Below the pieces are notes generated by a model. It saw only the letters and a list, made by a program, of their open reading frames with translations. It was not told the DNA's origin and searched no databases. DNA of 64,000 nt from Steinernema hermaphroditum (lineage: Eukaryota > Nematoda > Chromadorea > Rhabditida > Steinernematidae): the NCBI GenBank assembly GCA_030435675.1, contig CM059624.1, positions 9,572,769 to 9,636,768 of the forward strand. The letters run 5' to 3'. The translations under genes and the position numbers were made by a program. This document shows, piece after piece, positions 40,860 to 51,205 of the stretch (position 1 is its first letter; each line of letters begins with the position of its first letter).

Positions 40860-42736
40860 CTAGAGTGGTGAGCTCTCGTTCGATCCTCGCGAGCTTTTTC
40901 GACCTGGCCAGCTTTTCTGCATCTGCATCTGCTGACTCTGACTTCCTTGGCTGGTCGTTAGGCTCCGAGTGTATCGACTTTCTCCGCTCTCCTCACTCGG
41001 CTCATAGATCTTCAAGGAGGCGCTCTTTGTCAGGGATGTCCTCATCGAGGAGTTCATCGTCGATGGAGGTATCGTAGGCCCGTTGATCTTTGAAGAGTTC
41101 TTCGCCTTCATACGTTCCTTCGGCGAGCTCATAGACGGCGCGGGCGATTTGTGTTTGCATCCTGAATGATAGCATAAGCAACACAGGAGGAATTCTCAAC
41201 GAACCGCACATGAAGATGAACCAGAAAATCGAAGATAGAAGTACGTTAAAGACGACAATTGAGAGGACGATGATACAGAGAAGAGCCACTTTCTCCCCCG
41301 TCATTTTCCAATAATAGTCATCCTCGACCTTCTGAGTTGTTGTCGTTTCGTCGATCGAACTGGGTTCAGTTCTATCGGATCCCTTAGAGCGGATCATTTC
41401 TTTGACGACGCATGTGGAGTACATATCCGCATAGGTCGATTCTTCACTGTCGCCTGAAATCTTCCATAATTCGTATCTGTTAACACATCCCTCACCATGT
41501 TTGGAAACGATAGCTTTCTTGAAGAAGGTGCACTTCAGCTCATCGGTGGTCAGCTGGGAAATAACTTTCCTTACAAATTCAAAGTTGTTGAAGTTCCCGA
41601 CGATGACAAATTTAGGGTTCTCTGGGGGCACAGCAGCGAATTCCAGTAAAGCAATCGGTCTACATCTATAGTGCTCCATTTTGAGCATTTCATCGTGACC
41701 GGACTCTGAATGGATCGGTCAAATTCGCGCTTAAATCTTGGCATGGCTTACTGTAGAAAGCAATCAGAACCTGAAGGAAGGTGCAAAATACGTTATCTTC
41801 CAGGTCTCGCACTTCCCTTTTGATCAGAATTCCACTATTATTGAAGTTTCCTTTGATGCATTGTTCACCGCGCATGACTTGACTTTCATAGCACAACTGA
41901 TGCACTTCTGGAAAGACTCTACGACACACTAAAATGACTAAAACGGATATTTACCTGCGTTTATCCGTGCACACAAGGCCTTGAAACTCGCAAAAGAGTT
42001 CGCATGCTCCCTTTCACCTTCAAAGACACAGAATAAAACAAGAATTGTTCTAGCTTGGCTTACCATGGAATCGTTTCACAACCTTCTCATAGAATTCCTC
42101 TTGTATCGTGAACGGACTTCTGCAGAACATCTTCTCTATGAATCGGTAGTCGTAAAAGTCGCCCAGAACGATGTAATACTGGTTGTACCTGGGGGAAATC
42201 CAAATGACGTCGACCTTCCAGTCCAATGAGAAGTTGCATTCGCGCGCGATCGTTCCCTCGAGGTCAAATACTGAAAATAAAGCATATGCTAAGGAAGTAC
42301 ATAATTGAACGCTTACCTGTAACGTTTCTCAGCTGGTGGAGAAACTCACAGTACCTTCGAGGAGACCAACTCTTCAACCGCTTCACGGTAGTCCAGTTCA
42401 ACATCGCCGGATCTCGCAAGTCTCCTCTGATGTTGTTCTCTTCGAATAGCACTTGTTCTGCGTAATAGACCTCGAACCGCACTAAAGAACTCGTATAATT
42501 ATCTGCGAACTAAGCGTCATCTCACCCTCAACCTTCCTGCCCGGGCTCGAAACATTCTTCACATGCAAGAGATCCCGGACAGAATCGTCGAAATCGTCGA
42601 TCTTCCTTCGGACGATGGCGTCAGAGTCGCCGCATCGAAGAAAGGCCAGGTACAACAGGAAAACGGCGCCGAACATCGCTGCACGACCGATTTCCGACGC
42701 GATCGCCTCCCAACCGACCGAAGCAAGTGGACGCAT
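40860..42736 (-). CDS. Single-pass membrane protein with repeated extracellular modules, unrecognised
   Basis: Seven exons (42526-42736, 42317-42481, 42064-42270, 41955-42017, 41752-41907, 41205-41705, 40860-41161) encode 534 residues. A hydrophobic segment near residues 18-36 is a signal peptide or anchor. The ectodomain has repeated modules with the pattern aromatic-hydrophobic-G(N/D)F(N/Y)(N/D): YYIVLGDFYDYRFIEKMFC, EQCIKGNFNNSGILIKREV and KFVIVGNFNNFEFVRKVISQ, each followed by a Phe- and Cys-containing segment. A transmembrane helix (VALLCIIVLSIVVFNVLLSS onward) lies near residues 405-432, then a Ser/Lys-rich cytoplasmic tail of about 100 residues. Intron 42018-42063 ends TTGAAG, and intron 41908-41954 uses TTTCCAG because the nearer TTTTAG leaves a 26-nt intron. 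No known family recognised. Confidence 0.75.
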
Positions 42737-44169
42737 TTGCAGAATCTTGTGTCTCGTAGACTGTCTAGTGTCTCCAAGCGACTTCGCATTTCCAGTCGCT
42801 TAGTTTGATCTTCCCGGCGGATGCCTTGCAGCCTCCCCGTGACACGACATTTCCGCTAAAACGATTTTTCCGCTAAAACGACTTTTCCGCTAAAAGATGT
42901 CTGCATCCATATGGATTCGGTTGGGTTTTTTTTTGTGGGAAAAATGAAACCACTTCAAGGCCGCAATAATAACCCCGGTTCCCAGAAGACCTGGAACACC
43001 AGGGCCTCCGTAGTTCCATCCGCCTGGCCGAGAAGCTCTTCACCGCCGCCGACCACTCGCGTCGCCAGCCTGAAGATTCTTTTTTCCAAACTGGTGACCA
43101 GTAATCCATGTGAGAGACACACCGCATCTTCCATTGCCCCAATCCCTTTAGCAGTGTACACAAGACTTCCCAGTGTTACCGGAAAGTTTAATGTGTGACA
43201 GAAATGTTACAACCCAATGTGGGCGACAGCGTTTGTGCACGTGTACTCTGCAAACGCTGTTCTTAGCGGCAATAATTTCAACAAAGCCATTATGTTGAGG
43301 CCCCCTAAGGACCTGGTCCTGAATGGACCATTCATCACTAAGGACTTGATGTTGCACGTTGGCGACTCCTTCACTTTTCTTCCTGGTCGGGCGCCTCTGC
43401 ACTAATTATTCAGGCCTTTAAAGCAAAATATTTTTGGGTGACGACAGACGTAGACGGTTCTGTGACTTTCTGGTTCTGTGAATAAACTCGTCCAAACAGT
43501 ACTTTCCGGATTGTTTTTGGTCCCAGGCGAGCACAGAACACGTTTCAGTCACCGATCATCACCGATCCACACCCTGCATCCCGGCCGATCTCTGTCCCTT
43601 TTCCTCTTGTTTTGGAACGGCCGATTCGTAAATAGAATTCAGCGAATCGGGCGATCGCTTTTTTCGCCATCGGACCACCCGGACGACGTGCACATCTCCA
43701 TCTACAAAACAATCGATATCTCCGAGTCTCGGGCTGCAAACGGGACCGTCTCCGGAGGCGAGTCGGCGCCGCGGCCAAAGTGCAGCTCCGAAGGGTCTCC
43801 TGATTCCGACAGTACCCCGCCTCGGCGCGAAAGCTCTCCGAGGAGGAGATAGCGTCGGCCGCCGACCGCAGAGGCGGCACCGTTTGACCTTGTCTTTGTC
43901 ACTTCGCTTCCCACGGCCGCCGACTCCTCTGTTTGCGAACGATTTCATGTCAAATTGGCGACTTCGCCTCACTGTTTTCCATCGGACGTTCCCGCTTCCA
44001 GCGTGTCTTTCGCGCGCATCTCTAGAAGTCTCCTTTTCGGGGGCGGATTCCAATATATGTGCACAGCGTAGCCTCTGTTTATGGCGACCCCGTTGCGGCG
44101 CTTATCATTTTTCCATCGCCAGACGGCCGTTAACCATGCAGAATCGTTTTTCAGGGCAAACGGGGTGCC
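42737..44169. other. Intergenic, including a short tandem repeat
   Basis: Open frames here (for example 43217-43405) look protein-like in short stretches but have no splice continuity; no gene supported. Confidence 0.4.
42845..42895 (+). repeat. Three-copy 17-nt tandem repeat
   Basis: Three consecutive copies of CGAYWTTTCCGCTAAAA with one or two substitutions, at 42845, 42862 and 42879. Confidence 0.85.
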
Positions 44170-46464
44170 ATGGTGCTCCGCGAGATCAGCACGGAGCCCT
44201 TCCACATCAAAGTGGACGGCAGATGGATTCTCATCGACGAGAAGATCCTCAAGGCGCATCCTGGCGGCAGTGCCATTACCACCTACCGGAACCGCGACGC
44301 CACTACCGTATTCCACACGTTCCACATTGGCTCGAAGGAAGCGTACAAAATGCTGGCTGACGTCAAGAAGGAGCAGAAGGACCTGGAACAGCCAGATGTA
44401 AAGGAGGAAAAAGTGAGTTTTGTTGCAGAAAGTGTGACTGATAAGGGTCTCTCGCTCTCCCTGATCTCTGAAGGAGAATTCCCTGCCTGCACAAGGTTCT
44501 TTGGGCGACTGCTCCCAAGGACTCAAAACAAAGGGTCGTCCGATTAAATTAACCTTAGGAAAGTCACGAAACAACAAATGTCGGCGCCTCTTCAATTACT
44601 TTGCCGTACAAAGTACGCCGATAAGGCGATAATAGACGAAGTGAAAGCGGATCAAACTGCATTCATGCATTTCCGTGCCCTTTCTGGTATTTATAGATGG
44701 AAACAGTAGAGGGTGATAAGACGTTATGATACAGATTTCGATTATTTTATAAGTATATCATTCATCAGTCGTGTAAAGTCGTGTAAAGTCGTTTAAAATT
44801 CTGAGACCGGTCGGTTTCTTCAGTTATTCATCTCTTGTTTATCGTTTTACGACCGGTCTCACGCTTCGATGCCGTAGGAAGTGACTTCCAAACTTCTAGT
44901 CTAGACGTTTAAAAAGGCCACTAGACCTGCGGGTGGCCACTACCGAAATATGTGAAATAATGTTGAGCAGTCCGTTTACATAATCTGTTCGATGAGTTGT
45001 TTGTTATTTGCAAACGTCACCATAAAAAGATTCATTGCAAAGTCGATAAGTGGTAAACAATGTCGTTCTCCTTTATTGCTTTCTGTTCAAAGTACTCCGA
45101 TAAGAGAGGCAGGTCAGGTGAATAAACACTTGTTTTTGTCATTTCTGGCTGTCAATATGGAAATTGATAAGATTGTTCTCTGTTATCGATCTTGAATTCT
45201 ACAAAGCGATCACAGGAGATGTTCTTCAGGACAAAGTGATCCCCGGCTTCGACGATGTGAACATCGGAGAATACAAGATGACCGAGGAGCAGGCCGAGAA
45301 GGTCACCAAGAACTTCAGCAAGCTGCTCATGCAGGTGCGTCGCGAGGGACTGCTCGAGGCTTCGCACCCCTTCTTTCTGCGCAAGTTCCTCGAGTGCTCC
45401 GCGATGATGGCCTTCGCCGTCTTCCTCCAGACCAGGGAGTACTACGTGGCCTCCGCCCTCCTCATGGGGCTCTGCTGGCAGCAGCTCGGCTGGATGATCC
45501 ACGAATACGCCCACCACCAGCACTTCAAGGTACACCTGCACCCAAAAGCTCCCTTAAAGTTCCCCTTAGAACCACTTCCTGAACGACCTCATGTCGTATG
45601 TGGTGGGAAACCTCATGCAGGGCTTCTCCTCCGGAGGATGGAAGGAGCAGCACAATGTCCACCACGCGGCCACCAACGTCGTCGGCCGCGACGGCGACCT
45701 CGACCTGATGCCCTTCTGGGCCACCGTAGCCTCTGACCTCAAACTGACGGACACCTCGTGGTGCATCTACCTCCTACAGTACCAGCACATCTACTGGACC
45801 CTCGGACTCCCCTTCCTCCGCCTCAGCTGGCTCCTCCAGTCGATCCAGTTCGTCTTCTTCAGCATGAAGGACCACTTCTACACGGTGCACCACAGCCGCG
45901 CCTGGATGGAGCAGCTGGGGCTCGGACTCCACTGGTTCTTCGTCGTCCTCCAGCTCTACTACCTCCCCTCTTTCTCCCTCAGGGTCATGTACTTCCTCAT
46001 CTCCCAACTCTTCGGCGGCTTCCTTCTGGCCCACGTCGTCACCTACAACCACTACTCCACGGACAAGTTCCTCCGTAAGTTCCCCCTTCCGAGATTTGAG
46101 TCATAACCGGCCATTTGCAGATAACGACAAAATCCTCGAGAACTACGCGGCGCTTCAGCTCTACACCACACGCAACATGCGCCCGGGCATCTTCATCGAC
46201 TGGTTATGGGGCGGCCTCAACTACCAGATCGAGCACCATCTCTTCCCCACGATGCCCCGCCACAACCTCAACAAGGTGATCCTCTCCGCCCCCTCCCCCA
46301 GATTCGAACCGATCTTTTAGGTAATGCCCTTGGTGAAGGAGTTCTGCAAAGAGAACGATCTGCCCTACATGGTGGACGACTACTTCACCGGCTGGTCCTT
46401 AGGGGTGCAGCAGTTCGCGAACGTCGCCAAGTTGGCGAGGAAAATAACGCGCAAGCTGATGTAA
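44170..46464 (+). CDS. fat-4: Front-end fatty-acid desaturase with cytochrome b5 domain (FAT-4-like, delta-5)
   Basis: Five exons (44170-44412, 45230-45529, 45570-46074, 46121-46275, 46321-46464) encode 448 residues, one more than C. elegans FAT-4. A TTTTTCAG acceptor at 44147-44154 precedes the ATG. The N-terminal cytochrome b5 domain has the haem motif HPGG (residues about 30-33) and [12 protein letters not shown]. Three His boxes follow: HEYAHH, EQHNVHH and QIEHH (first His replaced by Gln, as in all front-end desaturases). [18 protein letters not shown] and TMPRHNLN favour FAT-4 over FAT-3. It should insert the delta-5 double bond into C20 fatty acids in the ER membrane, making arachidonate and EPA. 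Intron 1 (817 nt) carries a tandem repeat and a perfect inverted repeat. The delta-5 versus delta-6 assignment is by resemblance only. Confidence 0.95.
44768..44797 (+). repeat. 10-nt tandem repeat, three copies
   Basis: GTCGTGTAAA twice, then GTCGTTTAAA, inside desaturase intron 1. Confidence 0.8.
44802..44861. repeat. Perfect 12-bp inverted repeat with 36-nt loop
   Basis: TGAGACCGGTCG (44802-44813) and CGACCGGTCTCA (44850-44861) can pair fully. Located in desaturase intron 1, next to the 10-nt tandem repeat. Confidence 0.8.
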
Positions 46465-46469
46465 CTTAA

Positions 46470-46475
46470 TTTATT
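46470..46475 (-). terminator. Polyadenylation signal of the PAN-domain gene
   Basis: Minus-strand AATAAA 15 nt past the PAN gene stop and 5 nt past the desaturase stop on the other strand, so the two transcripts must overlap or nearly so. Confidence 0.6.
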
Positions 46476-46490
46476 CTTTTATAAACGGCG

Positions 46491-48211
46491 TCAACAGTTC
46501 GTCCGTTTGAACTGCACGAAGGCGGAGTCTGCGAGGCGGGGAAGGGTCGGGACGACGACGTGGCTGCTGCCGAGGGCGCAGAAGTGGTTCACTCTGGAAG
46601 CACGGTAATCGGGCGGATGGTGGAGGCACCTACATTGAGAAGGCGACTCGGTTGCATTTGCCTCCGGGGAGACATTCCTCGCAGAGACGACAGATGTCGA
46701 TGCACTGCTCCAGCGAGTAGGAACGCACCACTCGCTCGTTGACGACGTCTTTCGCGAAGATTTGCCTAAAACGGGAGTGGAGAATCTCGATAGCTTCGCT
46801 TACGTGAAGCACTTGTGGATCTTCGGATCCCGGAGCCGTCTTCTGTAGGATTGCACGTCGTTTGTGGAGACGACGGTCTTCTTCGAGTCCACATTGTATG
46901 TGTCGATCACTTTCGGTTCGATCAAAGGAGGCGGCGTTTCGACCCCTGTAACCGCTGGTTTGGACAAGAAGCCAGAATCGGCCTACTTCTCTCAGTGTGT
47001 GTCAAGACGGTCTCGTGTGGACGAGCTTTCGGCTCCACGACCATGGGAGGGTGCGTCGGCGGGGGCGGCATGGGCGCCGGGATGTGAGGGGCGATCGAGG
47101 GGCTCGCTCCAGTGTCGTAGCCAGAAGCCTCGATGTGGATAGGCGCCGGAGTCTTCGACGACTCTAGAAGTAGAAGTTGGACACGTCGGCGTTGGAGGTG
47201 TTACCGAAGGGGTCAAAATCGGACCCGTAGTCTTTCGTGTCGGAAGTGGGCGGTCTCACAGCGAGTTTCTCCGACAAGTTGTCCGTCGAGGAGCTCGGGG
47301 CGGGGGCCGGGGCCGAAGCAGGAATCGGAAGAGGCGCCGGAGCTGAAGGTTTCCCCCCGCCGACACAGATGTTTTCGATGTAAACGGCGTTCTGGTCGTC
47401 GGTAAACAACTCCGGCATCTCCTTCCGGTTCTGCGAGGCGACGATGCACTCCTAAACAGCCGGAGTTGTTTACAGCTCGCCAACTACAGTAATCCTGCCT
47501 TCTCCTTGGCGTAGAACATGATCGACTTGCAGGAACCCTCCTTGTCGGAGTTCACCGTCGTGCAGAGCTCCTCGCATTGCGCCTCCGTGGCGATGTCCTG
47601 CACCAGCTGGTCCACCACCCCGATGAGGACCTTCCCGGGGGTCCTCTCGAAGCAGGCGTTCCCCACCGGAGAGTCCCGCATAGGTTCGCCTTCGAAGAAG
47701 TCGTCTAAAACGATACCGTATTCAGCCTTCAGGGGTCATGGCTGTACCCTCCGGCGGAGGAGTTAGGATTGCGCGCAAACGACTCTCCAGCCACTGGGCG
47801 ACCCTCAACAGGTGCGCCTTCAGAATTTCGGTTTTGCGGAGCATAATCTCCCTAGCCTGGGAAATGGACGGACCTAAACAAACTTTGCGGAAGGCGAATC
47901 CGAGGGCGTCGGCGGAGATCGAGAGTTTGGAGCCGATGACGGGATTCAGCGAGCACAGATTCGTCTGTTTGTTGAAGGCCAGAAGCCTAAACTCGATGTT
48001 CTTCTTCCTGGAAGCTTCGCTCTCACCTGCATCTTCGGTTCTGGAGACACTTGGCGAAACACTCTGCCAGATTGAGAACTGTAGATGCGTTCCTGGCGCG
48101 TCCCACGGACTCCTCTCCCTTCGGTCCGATCGTCTTGTAGAAACAACGATTCGGATTCCGAAGGAGCGCTGAGGTCGAGGTGAAAAAGAAGAAGAGGGGG
48201 AGAAGAAACAT
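46491..48211 (-). CDS. Secreted protein with three PAN/Apple domains
   Basis: Eight exons: 48027-48211, 47748-47986, 47488-47704, 47205-47451, 46987-47163, 46804-46945, 46634-46765, 46491-46593; about 480 residues. Signal peptide MFLLPLFFFFTSTSA. PAN 1 spans about residues 20-100 (NRCFYKTIG ... CFAKCLQNRRC ... RKVCLG), PAN 2 about 150-255 (NACFERTPGK ... CEELCTTV ... CIVASQNRKE), PAN 3 the last 100 (HKCFTQIFAK ... CIDICRLCEECL). A Pro/Ala-rich linker lies between PAN 2 and 3. PAN domains bind proteins or glycans; nematode multi-PAN proteins are often apical matrix components. All junctions agree in phase except one: exon 47488-47704 to 47205-47451 is off by one base. The missing base would be a second G at the donor (CTG|GTAG). 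Convergent with the desaturase. Confidence 0.85.
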
Positions 48212-48546
48212 GACGGAGAAGAGTGGCAGGGGAGGGCGGCAGGGCGCTTTTTAACCGCGACCGAAAAAGCACTTGAGAGGAGGGAGGCGAGTGGAGGGAA
48301 AAGTGGTCGTTTTCAGGAAAGTGAGAGCATGAATCACGAAGAGGGTCTCTGGGAGGAGAGGCTTTTTTCATATCTTGAAGACGCCTTTGGCATTTACTAC
48401 ATTGAGATCAGGCCGAAACATCGCTCTCTGGATCAAGGAGGCCTTGGGAGTTAGCATTGCTTCACAATAGCACAACCATGCATCGCTAGAAATGTGACCC
48501 GCCGTAGTTTATAAGAAATGAGTCTAAATTCAAACTGATAGAAGAC
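48212..48546. other. Divergent intergenic region between PAN and REEP genes
   Basis: 335 nt separating two start codons on opposite strands; presumably a shared or back-to-back promoter. No element recognised. Confidence 0.5.
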
Positions 48547-49271
48547 ATGGAAGCCAAGGACAGCTCGCTGTTTGAATCCTGGAAGCCCGCGATTCCAGCG
48601 TTTCCTCAGCCTTCGGCTCCTGTAGACGACGAAGCTATGCCGACCCTGACGCCCCCAGAAATTCCTCTGAACCAAGTCGCCTCTTTCGTCTCAAGCTCCT
48701 TCTCTTCAACAGCGACTTTTCTGTCCAAATGTTTTAAGAAGCACGAGAAGCTGCAGAGCTGGGTCGAATATCTCGAGTATGTGACCGGAGTCAGCAGAGA
48801 AAAGGTATCTTTCCATGCGCTTTGCTGAAATATCTCTCCTTTCTTTAGGTCTCTTACCCAGTCCTGTTCCTAGTCCTTCTCTATCTGGTGTACAGTCAGT
48901 TCTCCGAATTTCTCTCGGTCTGCTGTGGCGTCATCTACCCTCTCTATGCCACAGCAAAGGCGCTCAAATGTCTCCAGATGTCAAAAGTCAACTTCGGAAT
49001 CTTCAGAACCGTCAACCCGAAGAGAGAACACGAGATCGTGGAGTGGGTCACTTACTGGTGCGTGTTCTCCATGGTCTCCATCGTCGGATTCTTCGTCGAA
49101 CGCGTCGTTCGCGGGTTCCCCGCCTACTGGTTCCTCAAGGCGGCCTTCTTCCTCTACCTCTACCGTCCAGAGACAAACGGCGCCCCCCTTATCTATAACT
49201 ACTGGATCTCTCCTGCAGTCGCCTACTTCGACAATCTTGTCCGATACTATTTCTACGTCAAAGTTGAGTAA
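48547..49271 (+). CDS. REEP5/TB2/HVA22-family ER membrane-shaping protein
   Basis: Two exons (48547-48804, 48849-49271) encode 226 residues. An unstructured acidic/proline-rich N-terminus (FPQPSAPVDDEAMPTLTPPE) precedes the TB2/DP1/HVA22 domain (about residues 85-215): hydrophobic hairpin SYPVLFLVLLYLVYSQFSEF, then CGVIYPLYATAKAL, VEWVTYWCVFSMVSIVGFFV and AFFLYLYRPETNGAPLIYNY. REEP/Yop1 proteins form hairpins that curve tubular ER. It resembles C. elegans YOP-1, but the N-terminal extension makes it longer than that family's usual 180-190 residues, so I give no symbol. Confidence 0.93.
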
Positions 49272-49853
49272 TTTCTGCGAAACCGCTATGTGGATACTGC
49301 AGATAAACACATATGCAAATATGGTCGTTAGACCGCTCTCTTCACACCTTTTGCGCCAAATTGGTTTCATAGACATTTCTGTCTCATTTTAGCGTTCGAA
49401 AGTGGTAGAGTTTGCAGACGAGACAGAAAAGTATGTCTACATCACAATTACCAAACTGTCGCCTCTTTCGTGTTAAAAAACTGTGATAAAGCGTTGATAC
49501 GATAAAATACGATAAAACGGCATACTCGTCATAATCGTCATACGACAAAACAGTGAAAAACCAATTAGTAAGAGTAGTGGACGGTCTAAGAAATTCACTC
49601 ATCAAGCTATTCCTCACTTTGTGCTTCTGTTTGTGACACAAGTGACAGAATTTCTATAGAGCTATCCGTGATTTTATTGGACACATATAGTGCAGAAGTA
49701 TACTTTTCCTCTCACCTCTCCAGACAACCTTGAACCGCGAGCTTTTCTTCTTTTTTTGTGCGGGAAAAACCGGTCCCCCCTCACTTTCGCTCCACTCTTG
49801 ACCCTTCCGACCTCTCTTTCCCCAGAAAGCGACCTTGGGGCACGATTAGAAGT
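49272..49853. other. Intergenic, nothing supported
   Basis: No coding signal; the minus-strand AATAAA at 49853-49858 overlaps the stop codon of the next gene. Confidence 0.45.
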
Positions 49854-51205
49854 TTATTCCGGCGCCCACAACAACGCGACAAAGAGACTCGCGAGGAGCG
49901 GAGCCGCTCCCCAGTGCTCCCGCGGCGCTCTCCCTGCGATCGGTCCGTCCTGGTAGCTGAGCATGTTCTCGCAGCTGGCGTTGCAGTAGACGACTCCCGA
50001 ACGGATCTGGGAGTCCATGCAGACGCACTTGGCCGCCTCGCCGCAGTACTGACTACGGTAGTGGACCACCCGGGCGAGGGTGTGGCGGAATCGGGCGCAC
50101 GTGCCGAGGACATTCTGCTGGAGCGCCGAGAAGGAGAGCTGGTCGGCGGTGCTCACCAGTTCCAGGTAGATCCCGCGCTCTTCGATCTCCTGCGCCTCGC
50201 TCTGGAAGCGCTGACACGTCCGCCGCACCGCCTTTGAGCATCCCTGGGAGCAGACCTGAGCGGAGTGGTTACGGTAGGCGCCAGGGAAGGGCCTACTTGG
50301 ACGGCGTAGCCGCGATGAGCAAGAAACATTTGCGGAGGAAGATGGCGGCCGTAGAGGCCTCCGTACACTTTAGAGGCGATCTGCAAGAACCTCGATTAGA
50401 ACTGGCCCTAAAAGACCCTAGGAAATCTTGTTTTGCTGGTCGGCTACTCGCGTGTGGGAACGTTCCATTCAACGGACTAACCCCAGTAAACAACTTTTTC
50501 CCAAGCTCGATCTCCGATTCTTGCCTGGGGGTGACTCACTTGAGCAGCGTAGTAGTAATTACAGCCCGGCATGTCGAAGCAGGCCAGATATCCACGGTTC
50601 GTGTAGCAGAGATGGTTGTTCTTGACCTCGGAGCGCCGGGTGACGTTCGAAGAAGACGATTCGGAGTAGGAGGGGGAGTGGGAGGAGGAGTGGGTAGAGG
50701 AGTGTGTGGTAGAGTGTGGAGTGGAGCGCTTCCCGAGATGCTTCATCGACTGAAAGTACAACAAATGGTCCAAGTAGATGGTACAAATCAAGAAGAAGGG
50801 ACGGCTTATATTGATATTTCCCTTATCCACGTATCTCATCTTCCTGCACACCCCAGGAATTGGAGAATCCAGTACATAGTCCACAATCCCCACATACATC
50901 GGGCAACACTCGTTCCCGGAACACACGCAATCAGCACCAAATCCGCACCTCATACCCTCCATTCCATATTAATTCCCGGAACGGCTTTTAGGGTTTCCGC
51001 TATCCGCTGGTTTCCGCCAAGGGTCCCTCGGGGAACTCACCTTAAAAACGTTGAGGAAGCACTGCTCCACCGGCTCGGGCAGGCAGTGTTGGGCGGTGGG
51101 GGAGTTGGGGTCGCCTTTGCTGAAGATGAACCCGCTGGCGTCGTCGACCGCGCAGATGCCGACCATGACGAGCAGAGGAATCATAATCGGCGGCGCACAT
51201 CTCAT
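49854..51205 (-). CDS. Cys-rich secreted or GPI-anchored protein, nematode-type
   Basis: Three phase-consistent exons (51041-51205, 50540-50749, 49854-50243) encode 254 residues. Signal peptide within MRCAPPIMIPLLVMVGICA. The middle exon carries a Ser/Thr/His tract (HSTTHSSTHSSSHSPSYSES). The C-terminal exon holds about ten Cys in a helical pattern (GCSKAVRRTCQRF, YCGEAAKCVC, YCNASCENML) and ends in a hydrophobic stretch (APLLASLFVALLWAPE) that could be a GPI-attachment signal. The pattern recalls nematode T20D4.11/DUF19-like domains, but I am not certain. Intron 1 (50750-51040) contains an open, Cys-containing stretch (CVCSGNECCPMYVGIVDY) that might be an extra or alternative exon. AATAAA overlaps the stop codon. 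Confidence 0.75.

Noticed and set aside
42845..42895. CRISPR-like direct repeats
   Set aside because: Adjacent tandem copies without spacers in a nematode genome; a simple minisatellite.
43217..43405. Open frame with protein-like stretch (plus) and overlapping minus frames
   Set aside because: No splice partner, start context or recognisable motif; could be a decayed element but cannot be shown.
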